This document shows, piece after piece, positions 16,679 to 25,847 of a stretch of DNA of 64,000 nt (the first letter of the stretch is position 1; every line of letters starts with the position of its first letter). The position numbers were made by a program, and so were the translations under genes. The stretch is from NCBI GenBank assembly GCA_008682415.1, contig VANK01000008.1, positions 62,001-126,000 on the forward strand, in the 5' to 3' direction. The notes below the pieces were generated by a model. It worked only from the letters and a program-made list of their open reading frames with translations. It did not search any database and was not told where the DNA came from. The DNA is from Acidobacteria bacterium AB60. Lineage in GTDB: Bacteria; Acidobacteriota; Terriglobia; Terriglobales; Acidobacteriaceae.

Positions 16679-17448
16679 GCGTGCGCCGTCCCCTGGTGAA
16701 TCTGTTCCAGATACTGCTGCTGGTCATGGCGCTGGTGGCGATCGGCCTGCTCTCGGCCATCACCACGATGCACTTCGCCATTCATGGCGCCGAGGTGCAG
16801 GTACCCGCTCTGAAGGGTATGACAGTGGCCGATGCGCGCAGCCAGACAGCGGGCCTGGGACTGAATCTCGCCGTGGACAATCGCTATTACTCGTCTGATG
16901 TGGCCGCCGGGCACATCCTGACCCAATCCCCGCCCCCGGGGTCGGTGGTGCGTCGGGAGTGGAAGGTGCGCGTCTCGGAGAGTCTAGGGCCGCAGAAGGT
17001 GGAGGTCCCGGACACCGTAGGCATGGACGAACGCGTGGCGGCGCTGAAGCTGCGGAGGATGGGGCTGGCCATCGGAGCCACAGCCCGCCTGCCCGACGCG
17101 ACCGACCCGGAAGGCAAGGTGCTGGCCCAGGATCCGCCGGCCCGCGCACAGGGTATCGAGGGACCGAGCGTCAACCTGCTGGTGGCGGCGCCACCCCAGG
17201 ACCTGCCGGATGGATTTGTGATGCCGGATCTAGCGGGAATGCCGGTGATCGCGGCGCAGGCAGCGCTGCAACATGTAGGGCTCAAGTCCGCGCCGCCCAC
17301 CTACGTCGACGTCCATGTCCCCCCAGTAGGGGAAGCCGGCGCGACGCCCGTGACTCCACAAGCGCCCGGCGCAGTCATCGCGCAGCAGCCGGTGGCGGGT
17401 TCGCGCGTGGATCAGAGCTCGCTGATCAAGCTGACGGTGGCGCGTTAG
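16675..17448 (+). CDS. Membrane-anchored PASTA-domain protein
   Basis: 257 residues from the ATG overlapping the OsmC stop. One membrane segment (FQILLLVMALVAIGLLSAI, residues 9-28) is followed by three PASTA domains at about 38-104, 105-175 and 180-257; each begins with a VP-L/DTVGM or MPDLAGM strand and ends in a strand with VxxS or VNLLV. PASTA domains bind peptidoglycan fragments, usually in Ser/Thr kinases or penicillin-binding proteins. Here there is no kinase or transpeptidase part, only the anchor and the external domains, so it may be a cell-wall sensor or a partner for another protein. Confidence 0.87.
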   Translation: MSVRRPLVNLFQILLLVMALVAIGLLSAITTMHFAIHGAEVQVPALKGMTVADARSQTAGLGLNLAVDNRYYSSDVAAGHILTQSPPPGSVVRREWKVRVSESLGPQKVEVPDTVGMDERVAALKLRRMGLAIGATARLPDATDPEGKVLAQDPPARAQGIEGPSVNLLVAAPPQDLPDGFVMPDLAGMPVIAAQAALQHVGLKSAPPTYVDVHVPPVGEAGATPVTPQAPGAVIAQQPVAGSRVDQSSLIKLTVAR

Positions 17449-17487
17449 TGCTTCCAGGCGCGGTGTCACGGCATCTAAAACCAAGGC

Positions 17488-18843
17488 ATGGAACCGGAAT
17501 CGCCCCAGCATGAATCGCCCGGCGCGACGTCGCTGGAGAGCACGGGTCTGTCGCACGCCTGGCGGGCGCTGCGGCACCGCAACTTCCGGCTCTTCTTCGG
17601 CGGCCAGAGCATTTCGCTGATCGGCACGTGGATGACGCGGGTGGCGACTTCGTGGCTTGTGTACCGGCTCACGAAATCGTCGCTGCTGCTGGGCACCGTT
17701 GGATTCGCCGGGCAGATTCCCACCTTCCTGCTGGCTCCGTTTGCAGGCGTGATCGTCGATCGTATCGACCGGCGCAAAGTGCTGGTGTGGACGCAGACGC
17801 TGGCAATGGTGCAGTCCCTGCTGCTGGCGTGGTTGACGCTCTCCCGTCGCATCACCATCGCGGAGATTCTGATTTTGAGCGCCTTTCAGGGTGTGATCAA
17901 CGCCTTCGATATGCCCGGACGGCAATCGTTCATGATCCGTATGGTGGAGGATCGTGCGGACCTGTCGAACGGCATTGCCATCAACTCGTCGATGGTCAAC
18001 GCGGCGCGACTGATCGGGCCATCGCTGGCGGGGATGCTGATTGCCATCACCAATGAGGGGTGGTGCTTCTTTATCGACGGCGTGAGCTATATCGCAGTGA
18101 TCGCTTCGCTGTTAATGATGCGCCTGAGTCCCGAGTCATTTGAACATCACGGCGCCACCATGGTGCAGCAGTTGCGCGAGGGCTGGGTCTACGTGGCGGA
18201 GTCGCTGCCGATTCGCAGCATCCTGCTGTTGTTTGCGCTGATCAGCCTGATGGGATGGCCCTTCATGGTGCTGATGCCCATCTTTGCCGCGCAGGTGCTG
18301 CACGGCGGGCCGCACACACTAGGCTTTCTGATGGGTGCGGTGGGCGTGGGATCGCTCGCCTCGGCGCTCTCCCTCGTGGTGCGCAAGTCGGTTCGTGGTC
18401 TTACGCGCGTAATTCCCACCGGCGCGTTTGTGTTTGGCGTGGGCCTGGTGGGGTTCGGGTTGTCGCACTCCCAGTGGCTCTCAATGGTGCTGATGCTTCT
18501 AACCGGCTTCGGCATGATGCAGGGGGTTACTTCGAGCAATACGATTCTGCAAACACTGGTCGACGAGAAGATGCGGGGCCGGGTGATGAGCTACTACACC
18601 ATGGCATTTGTCGGGATGGCGCCCTTCGGAAGCCTGCTCGCGGGCGCAATGGCTCATGCCATCGGCGCGCCGCGCACGGTCATGGTGAGCGGGGTGGCGT
18701 GCATAGTGGGAGGCCTCTGGTTCGTCTCGCAGCTCGGGCCGATCCGGCGGGACATGCGTCCCATTTACGAGCGGCTTGGAATCATGCCGCGCAAGCCGAG
18801 CGCGGTGGAGGAGAGCCCGCTGGGCGAGGCCGCTGAGAGCTGA
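17488..18843 (+). CDS. MFS transporter (EntS-like exporter family)
   Basis: 451 residues with twelve predicted membrane segments. The start of the fold (ALRHRNFRLFFGGQSISLIGTWMTRVATSWLVYRL) is characteristic of the enterobactin-exporter-like MFS group, as is DRIDRRKVLVWTQ in the first cytoplasmic loop. Substrate unknown; members export siderophores or drugs. The start follows AAGG. It is in the same direction as the PASTA gene, 39 bp away, but no siderophore synthesis gene lies in the window. Confidence 0.87.
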   Translation: MEPESPQHESPGATSLESTGLSHAWRALRHRNFRLFFGGQSISLIGTWMTRVATSWLVYRLTKSSLLLGTVGFAGQIPTFLLAPFAGVIVDRIDRRKVLVWTQTLAMVQSLLLAWLTLSRRITIAEILILSAFQGVINAFDMPGRQSFMIRMVEDRADLSNGIAINSSMVNAARLIGPSLAGMLIAITNEGWCFFIDGVSYIAVIASLLMMRLSPESFEHHGATMVQQLREGWVYVAESLPIRSILLLFALISLMGWPFMVLMPIFAAQVLHGGPHTLGFLMGAVGVGSLASALSLVVRKSVRGLTRVIPTGAFVFGVGLVGFGLSHSQWLSMVLMLLTGFGMMQGVTSSNTILQTLVDEKMRGRVMSYYTMAFVGMAPFGSLLAGAMAHAIGAPRTVMVSGVACIVGGLWFVSQLGPIRRDMRPIYERLGIMPRKPSAVEESPLGEAAES

Positions 18844-18891
18844 TCGTGGCCGTTGCGATACGATGCGGATGATGAGTGAGGACGGTCGGAG

Positions 18892-19389
18892 ATGGGATGG
18901 AACGAGGACCTGGAACGGATTGCGCTGCAGGAGCGGGAACTGATTTTGCCGCGCCTGGATGCGGAGATGGGGTGGGCAATTGGCTCTCAGCTGCGCGCGC
19001 TGGCGCATGACCGCGTCCTGGCGGTGGTGATCGACGTACGCCGGTTCGGGCAGCCGCTGTTTTACGCCGCGATGGAAGAGACGACGCCGGATAACGTGGA
19101 GTGGGTCCGGCGCAAGAACAACGTCGTCGCGCGCTTTCATACGAGTTCCTACTATGCGGGCATCAAGGAGAAGATCAAGGGGCAAACACTGACGGAAACT
19201 CAGGGACTGTCCCTTGCCGATTACGCGACGCATGGCGGCGCCTTCCCCCTGCGGGTAGCGGGAGCCGGCGTGGTGGGGAGCGCAACCGTGTCGGGACTGC
19301 CGATGCGCGCCGATCACGAGCTGGTGGTCGAAGCGCTGTGCGCGGTGCTGGGACGCGACTATGCCGATCTGAAGCTGGCCATGGACTAA
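18892..19389 (+). CDS. UPF0303 / HbpS-like (DUF336) family protein
   Basis: 165 residues, matching the family length. The segment ALAHDRVLAVVIDVRRFGQPLFYAAMEETTPDN and the C-terminal GGAFPLRVAGAGVVGSATVSGLP are the family signature; the GVVGSxxVSG loop is shared with heme-binding HbpS and GlcG-like proteins. Function in bacteria is mostly unproven; heme binding or degradation has been proposed for relatives. The last four bases overlap the end of the convergent rsmB gene. Confidence 0.83.
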   Translation: MGWNEDLERIALQERELILPRLDAEMGWAIGSQLRALAHDRVLAVVIDVRRFGQPLFYAAMEETTPDNVEWVRRKNNVVARFHTSSYYAGIKEKIKGQTLTETQGLSLADYATHGGAFPLRVAGAGVVGSATVSGLPMRADHELVVEALCAVLGRDYADLKLAMD

Positions 19390-20705
19390 TCCAACTTCTC
19401 TAGCATCGCGATGAAGAAGCCATCGGTCCCGGCGATGCCGGGGAAGAGGCGCAAATAGCCTTCCGGTGTGAGAGCGGCCTGAAGCGCCCGCAGACCGGCT
19501 TCGGTGAGGATGGCCTGGTCGCGCATCGATGCGAGGCGAAGGCCGATCGGCAGGATGCGAAGCCCGGACTGACTCCCGAGGATTGCCCCGATCACCTGCT
19601 CATTCTCTTCTGGTTCCAGCGAACATGTGGAGTAGAGGACCCGTGCTCCGGGTCGCGCGGCACGCACCGCGCTGGCAACGATGGCTTTCTGACGCTCTGC
19701 CTGGCGGGCAAGATCGTCGCGCTGGAGGCGGTGGCGGATCTCGGGATTACGGCCCAAAGTCCCGGTGCCGCTGCACGGCACATCCGCGAGGACGAGGTCG
19801 TATTCGGAGTCCTCGGCGAGGGTCGTGGCATCGGCCAGACGGAATTCCACCCGCTCGCCAAGGCCGGCGAGTCTGGAGCGCAGAGACTCGAGGCGCTGTG
19901 GGTTCGCCTCGCAGGCCACGATGCGTGCGTCAGGATTGCGCTCGGCCAGAATGAGCGTCTTGCCGCCGGGAGCAGCGCAGCAGTCGAGGATGCGACTTGC
20001 CTGCCCAGCGATTTCAGCCATGAGCTGTGAGCCCTCGTCCTGGATGCGAACGCGGCCTTCCCGAAAGGCAGTGGTGGCAGTAACGTCACCAGCCTCGACA
20101 ATGCGCGCGCGGGTGAGCAGCACTCCGGGAGCAAGTCCGATTCCGGCTTGTTGCAACTCGTCCTCGATCGCGGCATCCGGAATCCGGATCGCGGTCACGG
20201 GCTGGACTTGCCCGTGATCACAGATGGAACAAGCCTGGTCGGGGCCGAAGAACGACTGCCAGCGATCGCGCATCCAGTCGGGGTAGGCCGCGGGCGCAGC
20301 GGGAGCGCTCTGGCGAGGCGAAGCAGCGAGCTTGCGCAGGACCGCATTCACCATGCCCGAGGCGAAGCGATGGCCCGACTGCTTGGTGAGCTCGACGCTC
20401 TCGTCGATGGCCGCTGAAGCCGGAACACGGTCGAGGTGGAGTAGCTGGAAGGCGGCGAGACGGAGAGCGATCAGGACCTGGGGATCGAGCTTCGCGTTGG
20501 GACGCTTCAGCAGGGGACGGAACTGCTCATCGAGCTGCAACTGCCAGCGCAGGACACCCAGCACAAGCGCCGTCGCAAGATTCCGGTCCTGCGAACTCAG
20601 CGCAGAAACAGCGCGACCGCGCAGCAGCTCGTCGGAATGGGCGTGACCGCGCTCCAAAGTGAGCAGGATGTTGAAGGCGGCCTTGCGGGCCGGAGAAACC
20701 GCCAC
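19386..20705 (-). CDS. rsmB: 16S rRNA (cytosine-967-C5)-methyltransferase
   Basis: 439 residues from a GTG start. Residues 1-140 are the NusB-like RNA-binding domain; the Rossmann methyltransferase follows, with SAM motif LDCCAAPGGKTL, the catalytic cysteine in STCSLEPEENEQV and the second conserved cysteine in DVPCSGTGTLGRNPEI. It modifies C967 of 16S rRNA. It follows fmt directly (3 bp gap), the common fmt-rsmB order, and def lies upstream in the same run. Confidence 0.94.
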   Translation of the reverse strand: MAVSPARKAAFNILLTLERGHAHSDELLRGRAVSALSSQDRNLATALVLGVLRWQLQLDEQFRPLLKRPNAKLDPQVLIALRLAAFQLLHLDRVPASAAIDESVELTKQSGHRFASGMVNAVLRKLAASPRQSAPAAPAAYPDWMRDRWQSFFGPDQACSICDHGQVQPVTAIRIPDAAIEDELQQAGIGLAPGVLLTRARIVEAGDVTATTAFREGRVRIQDEGSQLMAEIAGQASRILDCCAAPGGKTLILAERNPDARIVACEANPQRLESLRSRLAGLGERVEFRLADATTLAEDSEYDLVLADVPCSGTGTLGRNPEIRHRLQRDDLARQAERQKAIVASAVRAARPGARVLYSTCSLEPEENEQVIGAILGSQSGLRILPIGLRLASMRDQAILTEAGLRALQAALTPEGYLRLFPGIAGTDGFFIAMLEKLD

Positions 20706-20708
20706 AAC

Positions 20709-21665
20709 TCAGCCCAACCTGAAGTCGGATTGCTGCATGGGCGCTAGCCCACGCAGAAACTCCGCGGCAGTCATGCGCTTCTTGCCCTCGAGCTGCACCT
20801 CAATTAGTTCCAGCCAGGTGGATTGGGCGCACGCGACGAAGAGACGGTTCTCCCGCGCGACGGCCTGGCCGGGCAAGTCCGATGCGTTGCCAGAGCCGGG
20901 GAGGGCGCCCGCCGTCTCCATGCGATGCACGATCAGGTGCTTCGTCTTGAAGGTGGTAAATGCCCCCGGCCAGGGCTGGAACCCGCGCCAGCGATTCTTC
21001 AACTCCACGGCGGTCCGGGCGGCGAAATCCATGCGACCGTCCTCTCGCTGCAGGATGGGCGCCAGGGTGGCGCGTTCGTGATCCTGCGGGCGGGGGATGA
21101 TTTCACCCGAAGCAAGGCCCGCGAGAGTGTGCACCATCAGGGGCGCTCCCCCAACTGCGAGCTCTTCGAAAAGATCAAGAGCTGTTTTGCCGGGATCGAT
21201 GGCAAGCGCCTGCTGCAGGAGAATCGGTCCGGTGTCCAGACCCTCTTCGAGCAGCATGGTGGTGCTCCCCGTGATGGTCTCTCCCATGGCGATGGCCCAT
21301 TGGATCGGCGCCGCTCCGCGGTACTTGGGCAGCAGCGAGGCATGCAGGTTGATGCAGCCGTAGCGCGGGAGGTCAAGCATCCAGGGAGGGATGATGCGGC
21401 CATAGGCGACGACGACAATGGCATCGGGAGCGATGGCCTGGAGATGCTCGCGAAACTCGATGTTGTTGCGGATCTTTTCGGGCTGCGTGACGGGGAGGCC
21501 AGCAGAGAGGGCAAGTTGCTTGACCGGAGGCGCGGTAAGCGCCTGCGAGCGGCCCACGGGACGGTCGGGCTGCGTCACAACTAGCCGGATGTCATGACGG
21601 GCCGCAATGATCGCCTCCAGCGTCGGCACAGCAAACCGCGGAGTTCCGCAGAAAACCAGCTTCAT
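20709..21665 (-). CDS. fmt: Methionyl-tRNA formyltransferase
   Basis: 318 residues. The N-terminal Rossmann-like domain begins MKLVFCGTPRFAVPTL and contains the folate-binding INLHASLLPKYRGAAPIQWAI with the SLLPxxRG signature; a C-terminal OB-like domain starts near residue 205. It formylates initiator Met-tRNA using 10-formyltetrahydrofolate. Genes for deformylation (def, upstream) and rRNA methylation (rsmB, downstream) flank it in the same direction, the classical arrangement. Confidence 0.96.
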   Translation of the reverse strand: MKLVFCGTPRFAVPTLEAIIAARHDIRLVVTQPDRPVGRSQALTAPPVKQLALSAGLPVTQPEKIRNNIEFREHLQAIAPDAIVVVAYGRIIPPWMLDLPRYGCINLHASLLPKYRGAAPIQWAIAMGETITGSTTMLLEEGLDTGPILLQQALAIDPGKTALDLFEELAVGGAPLMVHTLAGLASGEIIPRPQDHERATLAPILQREDGRMDFAARTAVELKNRWRGFQPWPGAFTTFKTKHLIVHRMETAGALPGSGNASDLPGQAVARENRLFVACAQSTWLELIEVQLEGKKRMTAAEFLRGLAPMQQSDFRLG

Positions 21666-21747
21666 TGCGATCCTGCGCGGAAAGCGAGGGCCGGCTGCCG
21701 GAGCTCAGAGATGCGCTCTGGAGAACGCGCGATGGGACCGCCCCGCA

Positions 21748-22257
21748 TCACCAGGTACCCTCGCGCTGCATCTTGCGAATTTTGCGCAGGTTCAGATCGC
21801 GCTTCAATGGGCTCATGCGCGTCAGGAACAGCACCCCATCGAGGTGATCGATTTCGTGCTGGAACGCGCGCGAGAGCAGTTCCTCGCCATCCATCTCGAA
21901 CCACTTCCCCCGCTCATCCTGGGCGCGAATGCTCACCTTGAAGGCGCGCTGGATCTTTTCCCGGATTTCGGGAAAGCTGAGGCAGCCTTCCTCCTCGTAT
22001 TGCTTGCCGTCCCGGGCGATGATCTCCGGGTTGACCAGGACTAGCTTCTGGGCTGGATCCTTCCCCATGCTCAGATCGATCACGGTGACACGCTTGGAAA
22101 CGGCAACCTGCGGCGCCGCCAGGCCAATCCCCTGCGCCGCATACATGGTCTCGAACATGTCTGCCACGAACTGGCGAAGCTTGTCGTCGAACTCGGTGAC
22201 CGGTTCGCCGGGTTGCGACAGGACCGGCTCGGGATATTTGACAATCTTGAGAATCAT
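21748..22257 (-). CDS. def: Peptide deformylase
   Basis: 169 residues with all three catalytic motifs: G43IGLAAPQ50, E90GCLS94 and H134EIDH138; Cys92 and the two histidines bind the metal, and Glu135 is the catalytic base. It removes the formyl group from nascent proteins in the cytoplasm. It follows aroC by 6 bp and precedes fmt by 82 bp, so it is probably cotranscribed with both. Confidence 0.97.
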   Translation of the reverse strand: MILKIVKYPEPVLSQPGEPVTEFDDKLRQFVADMFETMYAAQGIGLAAPQVAVSKRVTVIDLSMGKDPAQKLVLVNPEIIARDGKQYEEEGCLSFPEIREKIQRAFKVSIRAQDERGKWFEMDGEELLSRAFQHEIDHLDGVLFLTRMSPLKRDLNLRKIRKMQREGTW

Positions 22258-22263
22258 GTACTG

Positions 22264-23442
22264 CTAAAAGCTCCTGATCTGTTCGATGTAACCGTGGAAG
22301 TTTCGCTTCATCTCCAGTGCCGAGTCGCCGCCGAACTTTTGCTGTGCCAGGTTGGCGATGGTGAAGGCCACCATGGCCTCCGCGCCCACGCCAGCGGCCG
22401 GCACCACGCAGATGTCGCTGCGTTCGTAGCTTGCGCTGGTGGCCTCGCGGGTGTCAAAGCGCACGGATTCCAGGGGGCGGCGCAAAGTGGAGATGGGTTT
22501 GAGATAGCCGCGCACCACAATATCTTCCCCATTCGAGACCCCGCCTTCGATCCCGCCGGCGTTATTTTGGTCCCGGATAAACCGCGTGGGCCGGCCAACA
22601 TCATTGGGAGCGTAGTGGATCGGATCGTGCACCTGCGAACCGAACGACTCCGCCGCCGTGACGCCCCGTCCGATCTCGACCGCCTTCACCGCCTGCAGAC
22701 TCATGACCGACCACGCCAGCAGACCGTCGAGCCGCTCGTCCCAGTTGGCGTAGGTGCCTATCCCCGCGGGAAGCCCCCGAACAACAACCTCAAAGACGCC
22801 CCCCACCGTGTCCCCCGTCCGCGAGACCTTCTCAACTTCCTCTTTCATCTGCGCTTCCGTCTGCGCATCGACGCAACTGAGCAAGACCTCATCCTTGGCG
22901 CAGACCGCCGCGATCTCCTCCCACGTGGCCGTGCGCTGGAGTTCGACGTGTCCCACCCGGATCACGTGGCTGAGCACCTCAATACCCAACTCGCGCAACA
23001 TGAGCTTGCAGAACGCCCCGGCAGCCACTCGCGACGTTGACTCGCGCGCCGAAGCCCGCTCGAGCACATACCGCGCATCCGGAAAGTTGTACTTCAGGGC
23101 CCCCGCAAGATCCGCGTGACCGGGGCGTGGCGAGGCCACCGCCTGGTGCTTGGCCGGATCGCCAGCCTCCACTGGCAGCTTCTCCTCCCAGTTCTTCCAG
23201 TCCCGGTTGACGATCTCGATGGCAATGGGGGAGCCGATGGTCTTGCCATGGCGCACGCCCGAGAGCACGTGTGCCTTGTCCGTCTCGATCTTCATACGGC
23301 CGCCGCGCCCATAGCCCTGCTGGCGTCGCCACAGCTCGCGATTGATGAAATCCAAATCGACAGGAACGCCCGCCGGAAGCCCGGAGACAAGTGCGATCAG
23401 AGCCTCTCCATGAGACTCGCCGGCAGTTGAAAATCGGATCAT
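22264..23442 (-). CDS. aroC: Chorismate synthase
   Basis: 392 residues from the ATG at 23442; the family start MIRFSTAGESHGEAL decides against an open extension to 23550. Further signatures are GYGRGGRMKIE, RPGHADLAGALKY, RASARESTSRVAAGA (FMN/substrate binding) and, near the C-terminus, RSDICVVPAAGVGAEAMVAF. It makes chorismate from EPSP using reduced FMN. The length is slightly above the 360-residue bacterial norm, as in the larger class of the enzyme. It heads the aroC-def-fmt-rsmB run, 50 bp after the glycosyltransferase stop. Confidence 0.95.
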   Translation of the reverse strand: MIRFSTAGESHGEALIALVSGLPAGVPVDLDFINRELWRRQQGYGRGGRMKIETDKAHVLSGVRHGKTIGSPIAIEIVNRDWKNWEEKLPVEAGDPAKHQAVASPRPGHADLAGALKYNFPDARYVLERASARESTSRVAAGAFCKLMLRELGIEVLSHVIRVGHVELQRTATWEEIAAVCAKDEVLLSCVDAQTEAQMKEEVEKVSRTGDTVGGVFEVVVRGLPAGIGTYANWDERLDGLLAWSVMSLQAVKAVEIGRGVTAAESFGSQVHDPIHYAPNDVGRPTRFIRDQNNAGGIEGGVSNGEDIVVRGYLKPISTLRRPLESVRFDTREATSASYERSDICVVPAAGVGAEAMVAFTIANLAQQKFGGDSALEMKRNFHGYIEQIRSF

Positions 23443-23492
23443 AACTTCTTGAATTGTAACGGAACAAACGACCGCAGACAGGCGGCGGACCC

Positions 23493-24671
23493 TTACTTGA
23501 CCGCGCGCATGCGGCCGCCAGCCAGCAGCTGGAACCTGCGCCCCCGCCAATGGATCTTGCTGGAGGTGTAACTCGCAACCCAGAAGAAAAAGCCCATCAG
23601 GTCGCGCACAGGGTATAGCACCAGCAGGTTAAACCAGCTTGGGTCACGGACCACCCAATTGCCCACGGCCACCGAAAGAATCAGACGCGAGAGCACCGCC
23701 CACCCCAGCAGGCCAATCGCCATCGCCGTCTGGTGCAACGCCATCGCGGCTCCCAATCCCAGGATGCCGAAGGGCATGCTGAAGGTGAGCGCCGTGCCCA
23801 GGTGTCCTTTGGGCCGGGAGAAGCGCGTGGATTTCATCCACCGCGCCTGGTGCAGCATCGACTGCCAAAAGCTGGAGTTGATGACCATGTGGTCGATGGC
23901 GTGATGGCTCAGAATCATCGTCTCGCCCAGCTTGTGCGTTTCGTTCCCCAGGATGAAGTCGTCCGAGCAGAAATCCGCCGTCACCCGGAATCCGCCCATG
24001 CGCCGAACGGTCTCCCGGCGAAAGGCCATGGTGGGTCCCAGCGCAAACTGGATACCCTCCAGGCTGCGCGCCACCAGCACGCCGGCCGTCATTTCGACGG
24101 ACATGCCCACTGCCTCCAGCCGCGCCCACAGCCCCCCCTCGGCGGCCACCCCCCGGTACACGCAGGTCATACCGCCCACCCGGGAATTGGCAAACGGCAA
24201 CGCCACGGAGCGAAGATAGTCCGCCGTCACGCGCACGTCGCTGTCACTGATGACCAAAATGTCGTAACGTGCGGCGGCTTCCATGTGTTCCAGGGATGCG
24301 ACCTTGGCGTTGATGTAGTCCGGCTGGCCGCCGGTAGCCAGGAACTGCACCGGTACGTGCGGATAACGCGCGGCCACCTCACGCGCAATGGCCAGGCCGG
24401 CATCTTCCGCCGATCGCGCACAAAAGAGAATCTCGTAGACCGGATAGTCCTGCTCAAAAAACGTGGCCAGATGCTCCGCCAGGCGCGGCTCCGCACCGTG
24501 CAGAGGCTTCAGCAGGCTCAGTGGCGGAGTAAAGCGCGGCTCGCGCTCCAGGGCCGCAAAAGCGCGCCGCCGCTCGCGCAGAAAATCCGGCACCGCGGCC
24601 ACCACCATGCCGGCGAAAACGCTGGAGGTGATCAGACCGAAGATGGCCAGCGCGAGGAATGCGTACGACAT
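23493..24671 (-). CDS. Glycosyltransferase, ceramide glucosyltransferase-like (GT21/HpnI type)
   Basis: 392 residues from the ATG at 24671 (a GTG at 24716 would add 15 residues without hydrophobic character). One N-terminal membrane segment (2-26), a GT-A domain, and several C-terminal membrane segments (about 295-350, 360-380). Catalytic landmarks are DSDVR (143-147), SDDFILG (236-242) and HQARW (274-278), equivalent to D1, D2/D3 and QxxRW of processive-type GT2/GT21 enzymes. Relatives attach sugars to ceramide or, as HpnI, N-acetylglucosamine to hopanoids. No hopanoid gene lies nearby, so the acceptor is open. Confidence 0.85.
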   Translation of the reverse strand: MSYAFLALAIFGLITSSVFAGMVVAAVPDFLRERRRAFAALEREPRFTPPLSLLKPLHGAEPRLAEHLATFFEQDYPVYEILFCARSAEDAGLAIAREVAARYPHVPVQFLATGGQPDYINAKVASLEHMEAAARYDILVISDSDVRVTADYLRSVALPFANSRVGGMTCVYRGVAAEGGLWARLEAVGMSVEMTAGVLVARSLEGIQFALGPTMAFRRETVRRMGGFRVTADFCSDDFILGNETHKLGETMILSHHAIDHMVINSSFWQSMLHQARWMKSTRFSRPKGHLGTALTFSMPFGILGLGAAMALHQTAMAIGLLGWAVLSRLILSVAVGNWVVRDPSWFNLLVLYPVRDLMGFFFWVASYTSSKIHWRGRRFQLLAGGRMRAVK

Positions 24672-24760
24672 GCCGCATTCAAGAATACCCGCTCGGCCGG
24701 TGCTACACTGGGGCACGCATCTTCCGGGATCCCTTCGTCAGCTTTTTGAGGAGAAGACTC

Positions 24761-25348
24761 ATGCCTTCCATCGCTACGCTTGTCGATGATTTCCATGCCG
24801 GAACCGTCGTGGGTGTGGGCGCGATGCCCGATTCCACAGCGGCCGTAGACAATGACATCTCCGGAACTTGCCGGGTGAAGTACAAGTACGCCGATTCGGC
24901 GATGGCCCTCTCCGGAACAAACAGGCTTTCGTGCGCTCCCGCGCCCGCCGGAGCCAATGGGCGCTATCTCTTCTTCCAGGACGACTGGACGACCGCGGCG
25001 GACATGGACGCGACCCACCCCATCGTGGTCAGCGGCAAGTTCTCCGGCTGCATGTGGAAGGTCTATCGCACCGGCGTAGGTCAATACAAATGCCTCCACA
25101 TCGCCCGTCCCGGCGGGGCAGAGTCCGATCTGCTGGTGCAGTTGGTCACCCAGGGCACGGCCGTGCAGCACAAGTGGGTCGAGGTGCAGTCTATCGGCAC
25201 CGCGGGCATGATTCAGCCGGGCGTGACCAATGAAGTCTTCCTGGTCTCCCAATTCGTTCCCGGCACCAGTCGCATCAAGAGCGTGGCGTTGGCCGTAAAC
25301 AACCAGGGCATGGTGGTCAACCACGTGTACCGTGACGATCCCGCCTGA
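24761..25348 (+). CDS. Uncharacterised protein
   Basis: 195 residues from the ATG at 24761, preceded by AGGAG with good spacing. No signal peptide or membrane segment. The sequence is strand-rich with scattered cysteines (GTCRVKYKYA, LSCAPAP, SGCMWKVYR, YKCLHIARPG) and a C-terminal TSRIKSVALAVNNQGMVVNHVYRDD. I do not recognise the family. It is transcribed away from the glycosyltransferase with 89 bp between starts, and a TACACT hexamer at about 24702 may be the -10 box of its promoter. Confidence 0.65.
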   Translation: MPSIATLVDDFHAGTVVGVGAMPDSTAAVDNDISGTCRVKYKYADSAMALSGTNRLSCAPAPAGANGRYLFFQDDWTTAADMDATHPIVVSGKFSGCMWKVYRTGVGQYKCLHIARPGGAESDLLVQLVTQGTAVQHKWVEVQSIGTAGMIQPGVTNEVFLVSQFVPGTSRIKSVALAVNNQGMVVNHVYRDDPA

Positions 25349-25381
25349 TGCCCCCGGAATGGGTCAGCACCGCCTATGACG

Positions 25382-25804
25382 CTAAGCCTCGCGCCGGCTT
25401 GCATTGCCGCGCGGTACCGGAACGGGACGCCCCACGCCAGGCTTGCGCAGCGGCACAATCGCGCCTGGCGACCCCGCCGCCGCCTGCTGGAAACGCGACA
25501 GCATCTCCGAGCGCACGTACTCCACAAAGTTCTGCATCTGCCGGTTCATCTCCTCCATGCGCTCGCGCATCTGCAGGATGATGGCAATGCCGGCGATGTT
25601 CACGCCCAGGTCGCGCGCCAGGTTCAGAATGAACTCCAGCCGCTCCAGGTCTTCATCGGTGTAGAGACGGGTGTTGCCCTCGGTGCGGGACGGCTTCAAC
25701 AAGCCCTCGCGCTCGTAGAGACGCAGGGTCTGCGGATGGATTTCATACATCTCGGCCACCGCCGAGATCATGTAAGCACCCTTCGATTTGCGTTTCGCAG
25801 GCAT
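25382..25804 (-). CDS. hspR: HspR-type MerR-family repressor
   Basis: 140 residues. The helix-turn-helix YMISAVAEMYEIHPQTLRLYEREGLLKPSRTEGNTRLYTDEDLERLEFI is that of HspR, which lacks the metal- or drug-binding part of other MerR proteins. A coiled-coil dimer helix (LQMRERMEEMNRQMQNFVEYV) and a short tail follow. In actinobacteria HspR represses the dnaK operon with DnaK as co-repressor, binding HAIR sites. The gene is last in the dnaK locus, 43 bp after dnaJ, as in that model; a HAIR-like site is seen upstream of dnaK (29810-29830). Confidence 0.9.
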   Translation of the reverse strand: MPAKRKSKGAYMISAVAEMYEIHPQTLRLYEREGLLKPSRTEGNTRLYTDEDLERLEFILNLARDLGVNIAGIAIILQMRERMEEMNRQMQNFVEYVRSEMLSRFQQAAAGSPGAIVPLRKPGVGRPVPVPRGNASRREA

Positions 25805-25847
25805 GATTTCACTCCACCTTACAGGGAATTCGCACCGAAGAACCGAA

